Source: Pelargonium cotyledonis
Taxonomy: Eukaryota > Streptophyta > Magnoliopsida > Geraniales > Geraniaceae
Direction: 5' to 3'
NCBI GenBank assembly: GCA_036897625.1
Contig: JAYMTA010000331.1
Span: 1 to 31,283, forward strand
DNA: 31,283 nucleotides
The notes beneath the pieces are model-generated. The model was not told the DNA's origin. It ran no database searches and saw only the letters and a list, made by a program, of their open reading frames with translations. This document shows positions 1 to 9,796 of this stretch, one piece after another. The position numbers and the translations under genes are program-made. The first letter of the stretch is position 1, and every line of letters starts with the position of its first letter.

Positions 1-821
1 GGTTCAATTTTGTTGAGTGTGTGTGTTGGTATGTACTGTGAATTAAGAAGAGAAGAGGTTTTAGATAGAGAAAAAAGGAATGGCCTTGTATTGAGTGCGT
101 AGATTCCAAAAAAAGAGAGCTTTGATTGCGCCGTGAAGAAGATGAAAATGGGAGACAGAGACGGATGTGGAGAAGGAGAAGAGATTGTGTATCAGTGGTT
201 GAAGATGAGAGAGAGAGAGAGAGAAAGAGAAAGGTTGAAGATGAGGGTAAAACCATCTTTTTAGCACCAATGTAACGGTGATAGAGACGAAACTGGGATT
301 GTTTATCATAAAGTGGAAAAAATAACAAAAAAAATACTTAAGGGTATCAAACTGATAAAACAAATCTACCATAAAATAGAATACTGTAATTAACCCCAAT
401 ATAAATTCAATCCAATCGAGATTCAAATACTTTTAGATTTTGAAACTGCTAAAATTGGATTTAAGTGTAAAATCAGCTCAACAGTGCGAATTTGCCGGTT
501 GGTCGAATAGAATAGGATCAGACTTTAGGTTATTTTTCAGATTATGTACCAAAAAATCCAAATCACCTGTCAAATCCATTATTATAGATGAATTATAAGA
601 GATAGTAACGTAAACTTCTTTTAAGACAATTAAGTCCGATTCTGTAAGTGCTAAAATTCTAGAGGCATGGTTCTAAAAAGGTCCATACATAACTTGCTCA
701 AAAGAGTCTACAAAATTGAGTCAAAATGCCTAAAACTACTACTTGTGAGAGGGACACTACTCATTTTTCTTTCTCAAGTTCGATTTTGCAATGGCGAAAA
801 AGGCTCGCTTCAGGTTTTTCT
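1..821. other. Intergenic region; possible leader of an off-edge minus-strand gene
   Basis: No convincing coding region is seen on either strand. On the minus strand, about 240 down to 1 is pyrimidine-rich (a CT microsatellite at about 207-235, then CTTC/TCTC-rich sequence). This resembles a plant 5' UTR, so a minus-strand gene may begin just beyond the left edge. The open frame at 61-426 on the minus strand is low-complexity and lacks any recognisable domain. The rest, about 250-821, is AT-rich and presumably includes the 3' UTR of the HAP6-like gene that ends at 822. Confidence 0.25.
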
Positions 822-3800
822 TTAAGCAGATTTCAACTTGGATGAAGAGGACGCCAGGTGGGAAAGGATTCTGTGCCCGACGAACATCAAGAATGCTCCC
901 AAGAACCCGAGTGCTTTCAGTGTGGTGAATAAATCCAGCTGCACACAGATAATAAACATGTAAGCGTAAGTTGACATTTTGGGTCATGAATTTATTCAGA
1001 TTTCATGTCATGTTCATTTTAGACCTGCCCAACATGTTTAACTCAACAGGTTCCAATTTATAACTCACCCATTTAAACACAATGATAAATTCTAAATGGC
1101 TCATGTCAATAATGAAAAATGAGTCAAATGTACCATGGTTGGGTAGTCTTAATTCAAATCTATATATTTAAGTGCGTCGGGTTTAGTAGCTTCGAGACCA
1201 ATCATACTAATAGTTTGTGTTCATTTTGACTCATCATAATATGACACAAGCACAACCCGAGAACACAATGGTCTCTACTAATGAAGTAAATAGGAAACCA
1301 CATTTGACCTGACTACCCTTGATGCCTGTCAATTCATGAAAAAGGTGACACACGAAAAATCAAGATAACACTCGAGAAATGCACAAAAAATGGAACTATG
1401 GACAAACTTTTAGCTTCCCACGGTATAATTGTCCACTGACAATTTGGAATTGTAACTGAGGCCGAAATCTTGCCCACATTTTTTGTGAGTTCATGTTGCA
1501 TAAAATAGATCAGGTTGGTTTCTAGACTCGGCCAGGTTGGGCAAAGGTTAACCCACAACTCTTGGGGGTTCGGGTTAGGCCTTTTCAACCCGACCCAAAA
1601 ATTGAATAGCCAGCTCTAACTGTACAATGGGGCTCATAAAGATCACATGACTAGCAGCCTGTTGTCAAATAAAGGGAAAGCAAAAGGAGATAAACTAACC
1701 TTCACCCAGAAAAGCACATAAAGTAGCAGAACTGCAGCAATTCCTAAATGGAAGAGGCCGGCAAAGGCTGCAGGTACAGTGGAAGTAGGGAAGTTCTTCA
1801 TATTCACTCCCAAACGTAATAGCTATTAGAAACATAAGATAAAAACATGAAGTTAAACATAAAATACTGAAAATCAGGAGCTAAAACAGACATGTTACGG
1901 AAAACACGACACATACAGTACACTAGAGTACTTTAGTGTACCTCTCTAGCATTTAACAGACCATGTACTAGCAATTTAGGTCCTGACACGTAATTTGATA
2001 CAAACACGACACATTAAGAGGGTTTGAATTCAGCTTTGTTAGTGTTTGTGTCGACTAACCCAACCCATTTAGTTAATCGTGTCGTGTTCGTGTCAAACCT
2101 GCCGAAGGGTCAATCCAATCATAAATGAGTCGTTTTCAAGTTGGCATATTTAACTTGAACATGAATACAAACACAAATATGACCCGTGAACATATGTTAT
2201 CACCCCTAATGTTGGAATTATCATCCTCTCGAGAGAACTTGGTAGCTCCCGAAATGCCAATGCCACTGGACCGACAACTCATTTGTGACACAAAATGCCA
2301 ACAAAAGCAAAAGTCGCAATTGGACCCATGATCACATGTTACTACAAAAGAGAGGCAACTATCATTCAAGAACATGACCCGTGATTTAAGTTTTAAAGAT
2401 GGAGCCCAAATACCAATTTGGTGTGGGAATTCAGGAACCGTTGAACCAACTTCAATCAGCATCAGACAGTAATTTGAGGATAAAATTCTAAAAGAAGTGG
2501 AAATATTTGGACTGAATCATAAATTCATATTATATTAATAAAAAAATTTAAGCAAGACTCACCCCAACCAAGAATCCGATGAATGGCAAAGATATAAGAC
2601 CCAAAAATGTGAGAGACAACTCCTTTGGCGGGAGCTTATCTGGTGCCCTGAAAATGTGGCTTATCTCTGCTTTGGGCCCATATCTTGATAAAGCATCAAC
2701 AGGCTGTGCAGGAGGACGGGGAGCCTTCTCAGGTGCTTCTGGTATATCTAGTTCAACATGGCCAATAGCTTTTAAGAAAGAGTTTTCCTGAAAACAAACA
2801 CTAAGTGCTCAGTTTGCGAACATAGATAACAGCTCGAGATAAAAAATAATAGTAATAAATGATTACCATGACAGAATCACCAACAGTTAGCTGGATATCA
2901 TATACTCCAGAAAGATAGAAAAACTTCTCTACCAGTCCAAGGAAATCCTATAACACAATCGGCAACTATGAGATCAATGATACTAACTGACCAAAATAGC
3001 AACAAGAATACGAGCATAAGAACATGACTTTAAGAATGTAGCAAATGAAACTTAACTAGAATTATTTCAAACTGTTTTCCAGAGCTTCCCACCACAAAGA
3101 TATGCTCCACCTTGGTCTCGTGTCTCAACTTCAAAAATGCCTGCAGGGCAACACAATTTGTAACCTACCGTGTAGAAGAATGTCATCCAATAGGCAGAAG
3201 AAGGATACAAGAATATCACCTGATGAGGCTTAAAAGCATGCCCAAGAGGAGTGGTCAATTGAAAGGATAGTCTCAGCTTTTGAAGGTGGTTGGCTGATAA
3301 TGACACGGCATTTCCTCCAGCTAAATCTAGCCTGAGATGGATCGAAGTAGAATGACATACATATTTGAGTGACACATGCTCAATGGTATAAAATAGAAAA
3401 TAACACTAAAAATAATAATAAATTTACTTTTTCTGGGCTTCTACACTTCCAAGATCACTATCTAGCACAACAATTTCTGCATTCTCAATTTTGATGACCC
3501 CGGTGACGAATATTGGTACTTGAGTCGGGCCTCCGGTAGTGTATACTTTCTTATCCTCAGATTCTTGAAGCACAATCTATAAAATAGTTAATTATGTTAT
3601 GCATGACATTTACATAACTTTTGTTTAATTGGAACATATGGAAACATGATTACCTCAAAAACAAACATGTAATTTCCGACATCAACACCCTTTGGTAGAG
3701 CATCCAAGTAATAGAGCTCATTGTTGGAGTCAAACTTGAGTTCCTACATTACAGAAAACAAACATTATGAAGTAAGGAACACTACAATAAACTGATTCAG

Positions 3801-6800
3801 AAAATAGTAAGGCCAGAATATGTAGAGACATATGAAGAAAAGATAAGACAAATAAATACTGCACCTCGCTCTCAATTATGGATTTACTCTTCGAACCAGA
3901 ACCAAAAGCTCGCACGAGCTTCACTGTTATGGAAGGTGCACTTGAACCAAGCACAGTATTCACCTTGACCTGTTTTGTATAACAAGTACAGAATGTCATA
4001 AGCTAAAATTGTAACACCACCAAAAACTTACAACCAAACTATTCGGCTCCAATATAATGGTGAATATGAAATTCATGGATGCAACAAACTATCAAAAAAC
4101 AGATACAGTTGAACAGCGTATTAAGAGAACATTATTGTGTGACTTGTGAGTTGATCATCACTTGCATACAAGTTTTCTACTGAATTACAACTGAAGAACA
4201 ATTGAGAGATGGTGCTAGTCCTAGCACGTTAGATCCACGATATAATTTCATCTACATATAAATAGAACAAGAGGACATCACTAAATGTGAGCTCAGTCAG
4301 TCCAAAAGCATTTAAGGAGCGAAGGTGCTCCAAGGCATGAGCCCTTTTTCTTTGAAAGGAAATAAACAGATTCAGTTGCCTTTTATAACCCTGAAAGGTG
4401 TGGGTTTTTTTCCAGCTTCAAAAAAGACCCTTGAATTTAAACACAATTAAGGGTGTTGCAGACGTGTACCTTATAACACACTGATATCAAGAAAGAAGCA
4501 AAATCTTATAGTAAAAGCTAAACTAGCATACCATGTACATTAATGTACGCATTTTATTTAGCTGAACATACCTTGAGTGTGTCTTTCTTGGTTAGCGACA
4601 GAACAGTTGATGGAAGTGACAAAATCAGTGGTATGGCAACTCTATATCAATAAGGCATAGTTAGGATAACTGAAACACTATAGCCATAGTACTTGAGAAG
4701 AGAAGCCATCCAATTTCTTACATTCATAATGAATAATGAGCAAGGGAAAATAGATGTCAAGGTAAATATACTATCAATTTCTCTAATGTTGTGCTCGAAA
4801 CCTGGTTTCAGTCTCAAGATCATTGATAAGAAATAGCAAGGAAACAAGTGTGGGACATTCTGGAGTTGTTATTGGTTCTCTTCATTAAACTACTACAGAG
4901 CATAATTTCCCCAAGCTAAATTCCTCATTTTGACTTTATCCAAAAAAAATTCATTTTTCTGGAGCCAAACACTCAACATTCCTACCTAAACTTGATAGCA
5001 AAATTTTATTCATAACACATACACATATTGAGACATGTTTAATGTACACACATAAAACGCTACTGAGGAAGTACTTGCCTGTTGCTTTCCAAGAAAGCTA
5101 ATGAGTCAATTTGATTGAAAAAGTCTCGGGCATCTCCAGGAATTCCAATGCCTAGGAAGAATTTAGCCAGGCCCAATATTTTATCCCCTGGGACCTGCAA
5201 ATAGAGCAACAAATTACTAAAATACAAGGAAAGATAAAAGTAGCTGACCAGAGCTCATGTCAATTAGGATGCTTCCACTCACGTTCAAAGTTCCAGGAGT
5301 CACAGCAGCAAATGCTGTCAATCCACGAACAACTGATGAGGTAGTTGACAGTGGACCTTGATGTTCACGTGTATCAACAACTTCTTCATCAAAGTAGTAG
5401 GCCCCATCCTCTATATTAAAGAAATATAATTAACTATATGCTATGAGAAAAAAAATCATAAGCAATATATGGTTTTAATACAATAAGAGAGCAATGATCT
5501 ATGTCAAATGAGTATCGAGAGCAACAGAACACAGTTTGAATACGGCTACATTGGTAGAAACACGTACACAACCATTCTTCTCATCACCAGATATGTGCCA
5601 AAGATTATCGATCATATGATATCAATCAAACAAGATAAGGACTTGACATGATACAAAACAATGCAAAAAATATCAATGAAAACATAACAAGGACTTAGAA
5701 AATAAATACAAAAGATTCTTCTCATCATACATGAGACCATTGCAGTAATGGTCACAGGTACTAAATAGTGCAACAAACACTAAAAAATTAGCACCATTAG
5801 CTTAAAGCTCTAAGTAGGAGCAGGAGATAAACAGCAAATAATCAGGTAGTAGCCCAAGGAACACATAAGTTTGAATGATAGGAGGATAAAGCCAATGGTG
5901 TGCAGAGAAATGTGACTGAGGAAAAAAATTATTTCCAACCAAAAAAATAAAATCAAAAGTTGCACGTACCATATTTCTCAATACTATCAAAAAGCTTCAG
6001 TACATCGTTCTTCAGCGTACTAATCTGTCAATGATATGATAAGAATTATGTACGATAAAAAAATATCATGAAAGTAGCCAACACAAACATATAAAATATT
6101 TAATAATGAGTATCAACAATACTACATCATTAAGAAAAACATCCACAGCATGATAGAGTTTCAAGATTATAAAAAAATAAAACACAAAACTATATAAACA
6201 ACTACAGTAAAATTCCAAATTACCATAGACTGATCAATCTCAGAAGATGCTAATGAGATCACTCCAGCCAAAGCTTCAAGTGCTATTCCTGCACAATATG
6301 ACCATCTCATACAAATGAGTTATGATCCATAAGTAATTAATCTATTTTCATAATTACAGACATGCATGAGCAACATATTACTAAGACCTATGTTCAACAA
6401 TGCAACAAACTGATGGGTTAGCACATCATAGTGATTGAGTTGCAGCATGATGATAATTACCAGCAGCATAAGTACTGGACTCGGGTTGGTTAGAACTATA
6501 GCGCCATCTTCCATCACTCTGGCTTAAAGCCTGAAAATAATTTATTATATCAATCCAATCATTAACAGGGTGACTTAAGTAGAACACCCAAATTTGTTGC
6601 CAGGATTAGAATTGGACATAATGGTTACATCCGGAATATAAAACAAGCTAGAATAACAGCAGTAACATTGACTACCATAGCTGCATAGCACCTACCTTGA
6701 TGGAACGAAAAGCTCCAACAGCATCTCCAAGTTGTACATCGACATTAGTAGTTTGATCCTGCATTCAGAAAGAGAAAAAACATTATATACTACAAATTAG

Positions 6801-8388
6801 GTAAATATTTAACTAAAAGGACTGCTCAAGTAACACTAAAAGGATTCAACAACGTCACCAATGTTGCTTTCCCAAAGTACCAGAGTTTTTACAGTTCAGC
6901 AACAAAATTTTCTCACACACTCATAAAACTAAAATAGGAATTGTTGTTTCCTGGTGAGTTAATTACCTTAATAAGTACCAAACTTCCAATTGAATAGTGG
7001 AAATCAAGTAATGAACTTGCACCACTAACAGCAGCCTGTAGTCTTGAAATGAGGCCCTTTAGAAGAGAAATGATTTAAGCATTAGTAGTCACTCGCCATT
7101 TTATCATCAACTTAAACTCGGATTCAACTTGGGAACAACCCATCAAAGACAATGGTTCAAGAATACCTCATAAACCTCATCATTAACATTGCACTTCAAT
7201 ATTCCATTAACTTTTAAGGCATAGTACAAATCTTTTGATGTTGAAGATGATGATCCAAGATTTTCAGATACAGACTGACAAGTAGCTGTGCTTATATCGG
7301 GTCTTTTTGTTCCAAGAATCTCAAATGTTCTTAGGGCCTGATATGTCTCTTCTAAGCTGCAGACATGCAAATATGAGTCAGAGAGTTGTTCACCCTTATC
7401 TTCTCAAAATGAATAATTATATTTTAGAAAATGGCCAAATGAAGATTAACAGAGCATTAATAAATGATAATTAGTAGCCTGAAGACATAAAGGGAACTCC
7501 ATCAGCTCAGACGCATTTGAGCAATCATATAATGGAAAGAGCACAGCTGATCACTTCAATTTCGTTTAGTATTTCAAATTGTCTGGATGATGAAAGAACA
7601 CTCAAGTAATTTCAAACAAATGCTAAGTAACTGCAGCTTGAACACAGTTGCACAAATATCAACTTATGCACTCCAACTATTCCCCAGCCATGTTACTAAA
7701 CTATACAGATCACCTCAGACATTTGCTTTCAAATGGAATGAGGATCAGGCAGACAACTCATACGATAGTATCTAACAAAAAAAATACCTGAAAATTTGGC
7801 TAAACTGCCTGCATTATGGAACATAGTTTTACTGTAAAATTATATTTTCTTACCCGAAAAACAGGAAAAAGTTAAACAATAGTCAACCAACACAACAATT
7901 AGTTCAAATGCTGAGTTGTGTTCTAAACTTGTGCTCAATTTCTCGTAAAATTTTGGAAAGCCAAAACCAAAACGTCAAATGCTAGATTTCAAGTAACCAA
8001 AAATATCTACATACAAAACTGAGTTTTGGACTATTACACAAAAAATTAAGCATTATACTAAATTTAGGAAACAACAACAGCAAAAACATAAAATCCTAGA
8101 TTTCAAGTAACCAAAACGATCTATATTCAATTTTCTCTCCATTTCTTCTATTTCCAATCCGCAAGATGAGCTTTCCAATGTAAATAACAAAACAAACTAA
8201 CATAAAACAAAAATAATTAACGGAAAATTTAAGCGTTGAATTGACCTTCCAAACGATCCATCGGTCGGATTAAACAGCTCCGAAGCTGCAGATCGGTGAG
8301 AGTCAGAAACAGGTTGAACGATCGACGCAGCTTCGCAGATCGAAATTGCCAGAACCAGCACTAGAAATGCTCCTAGGCTCCTGGCCAT
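822..8388 (-). CDS. HAP6: Ribophorin II / HAP6-like subunit of the oligosaccharyltransferase complex
   Basis: This is a non-catalytic subunit (RPN2/Swp1 family) of the ER oligosaccharyltransferase, which transfers the lipid-linked glycan to Asn of nascent proteins. Exons in order of transcription: 8388-8246, 7356-7167, 7056-6967, 6758-6696, 6530-6461, 6288-6224, 6024-5970, 5410-5283, 5194-5079, 4641-4572, 3969-3865, 3743-3654, 3576-3428, 3331-3220, 3140-3057, 2947-2867, 2787-2563, 1822-1700, 938-822. The sum is 2076 nt, 691 aa plus stop, and every junction keeps frame; as I recall it, the Arabidopsis protein has the same length. Residues 1-21 form a signal peptide (hydrophobic core LVLVLAIS, then CEAA). 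A long lumenal region follows, with conserved stretches such as [20 protein letters not shown] and [20 protein letters not shown]. Three membrane segments lie near 593-615, 629-652 and 658-675, and the tail ends KLKSA. The intron after 5079 begins GC, not GT. Large introns (939-1699, 1823-2562) hold repeat-derived DNA; those at 3970-4571, 4642-5078, 5411-5969 and 7357-8245 show only AT-rich sequence. A 5' UTR intron ending at about 8391 is possible. Confidence 0.96.
1000..1622. repeat. Dispersed-repeat-derived DNA in HAP6 intron 18
   Basis: The intron between exons 19 and 18 is filled with patchy sequence containing many GACCC/GGGTC, CAACCCGA and GACAC words, typical of the degenerate 'cgggtt...cccgac' interspersed repeats of dicot genomes. 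The right end (about 1560-1622) reads cgggtt...caacccgacccaaa...cagctcta and resembles the ends of the copies at about 15390-15606 and, more weakly, 9340-9400 and 21990-22030. No terminal inverted repeats or target duplication could be defined, so the class is unknown. Confidence 0.4.
1960..2470. repeat. Dispersed GACACGA-type repeat in HAP6 intron 17
   Basis: The sequence is rich in acacgacac, gtgtcgac, tcgtgtcgtgttcgtgtc and related words on both strands, with ACCCAACCCATTT in between. The same vocabulary recurs at 13880-14225 downstream of the NECAP-like gene, indicating one repeat family with at least two copies here. Probably an old non-autonomous transposon; ends not resolved. The open frames at 2125-2331 and 2136-2462 lie inside it and are not genes. 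Confidence 0.4.
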
Positions 8389-8457
8389 TCCTGTAACAAC
8401 AAAACACAGAATCGAAAAACAAAGGTTAATGCACGAGAGCTTCGAAATCGATTCGTC

Positions 8458-8472
8458 AAACCCTAGGGTTTT
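8458..8472. promoter_or_regulatory. Palindromic telo-box upstream of the HAP6-like gene
   Basis: AAACCCTAGGGTTTT occurs about 70 bp upstream of the HAP6 start codon. AAACCCTA is the plant telo-box, known from the 5' regions of translation-related and growth-related genes. The palindrome presents it on both strands. Similar boxes lie upstream of the CSB-like and ABCI-like genes. Confidence 0.65.
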
Positions 8473-9070
8473 AGATCGAGAGAGATCGTACGGTGAGTTT
8501 GGAGTGTGGCTCGAGTCACCGCAGTGTTCAGACTGTTCGAAGTTGGAACTGAGACTGTGTGACCTTCAAATCCCGAAATTGTCCACGCCTTTTTCGATTT
8601 ATACCGGAATGCGAATTGGTGTTTGTTTGGATGCGTGGATATGTTTATACGCACGAAGAATAGGATGTTGCTCGTTGCCAATCAGGCGGCTGAGTTTGTT
8701 GTGGGCCATCGGCCCAAACATGATGAGTCCACTACACAACTTCGGCCCAAGCCCAACACATTACTAAAATTTTCAAGGCTACCAAACTAGAACAAAATAG
8801 ATAATTTGGAGACTAAAATGAAACATTTTATGTTGTCTAATATATTCGTTATAATTGGAGTCAACTTTAATCATATAGATTTCGAGTTTAATTTTTTTAA
8901 ATTTGGGTAGAAAACGAGGTAGTAGGGTTTTTAGCGAGAATGTGCGGGTTTTTTTTATACCTTATTCGTACCTCATTAAATATAATTATTGATGTACGTC
9001 TGAAAAGTTATTGGGTTTATTTTATGTTAACAAAACTTACATACGAGTTTGAATCTACGTTGTTAGATAT

Positions 9071-9203
9071 TGGTGTCATTCATTTGATATAGATCATTTT
9101 CTTTCCTTTTAATATCCCAAAATGTGACCGATCCTATCCGATCAATGAATGATACCAACCGATCTACAAAATGTGAACGATCCCATCTGATTCATCAATC
9201 AGG
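9071..9203. repeat. Short inverted repeat plus 49-bp tandem repeat
   Basis: TGGTGTCATTCATTTGAT (9071-9088) is inverted relative to ATCAATGAATGATACCA (9141-9157), which can form a stem of about 17 bp. Overlapping this, AAAATGTGACCGATCC (from about 9119) recurs as AAAATGTGAACGATCC 49 bp further on, with similarity continuing through CCGATCAATG / CTGATTCATC. It lies in the non-coding divergent promoter. Confidence 0.55.
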
Positions 9204-9796
9204 TCTATTTGAAACCAAGTGCATAGGTTGAGAACAAAATCTAGAAAATGTAATTAATTGGATCATATCAAATTTCATATTAAAACATGAGATTAGATCT
9301 GGTCATTTTTCGCACAAAAAAATTGATTTGATCCAAAGTTGACGGATTGGATTTTTTAGAATGCCTACGAATTTGTATTCAAATTGTCGGCTCTATGTCT
9401 CAACCCAATCTCTTAAGAACAAATAATATGGGCCAGGCCTGACAATGTAATTTCTGTGACAATGTAGGGGTATTTCCGTAATATCCCCACCTGTCTGTCT
9501 TCTTCTTCTTCCTCTATCGTCTGATTCAGTTGACCATCTTCCAAAAATAAAAGCAACACTTCGAGCCCACGTCTCTCTCTCTCTGCAACCTCCATTGATA
9601 CCTTCTCTTTACCTTCCTCAACTTCAAATTCACCTAAAATTATCTCCAAATTCACCTCGAATTCAACTTCCACAACCTCAATTTCACTCCATTTACATTC
9701 TCACAGATCCCCCAAAAAAAAAAACTGAGCCCAAACCTTCACAAATTTGGGTTATCTCGCGCATTGCTCTCAAATCTCGCCGGACAGCCGAAAGCG

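Larger units (their letters stand above)
8389..9796. promoter_or_regulatory. Divergent promoter region between the HAP6-like and NECAP-like genes
   Basis: The two genes are transcribed away from each other across 1.4 kb. The HAP6 side carries a palindromic telo-box at 8458-8472. The NECAP side (about 9490-9796) is pyrimidine-rich with TCTTCTTCTTCTTCCTC near 9498 and CTCTCTCTCTCTG near 9570, typical of a plant transcription start and 5' UTR. The middle (8760-9480) is AT-rich, with a small hairpin and tandem repeat at 9071-9203 and repeat-derived sequence at about 9240-9400. No coding region is supported. Confidence 0.6.

Noticed and set aside
61..426. 121-residue open frame on the minus strand
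   Set aside because: Low-complexity Phe/Ser/Leu-rich translation of a CT microsatellite and AT-rich DNA; no domain, no splice partner. At best it is untranslated leader of an off-edge gene.
2125..2462. Open frames within HAP6 intron 17
   Set aside because: They lie wholly inside dispersed repeat sequence in an intron and have no coding-like composition.
4212..4227. GTGCTAG/CTAGCAC mini-hairpin in a HAP6 intron
   Set aside because: A 7-bp stem with a 2-nt loop is expected by chance in sequence of this length and has no terminator-like or miRNA-like context.
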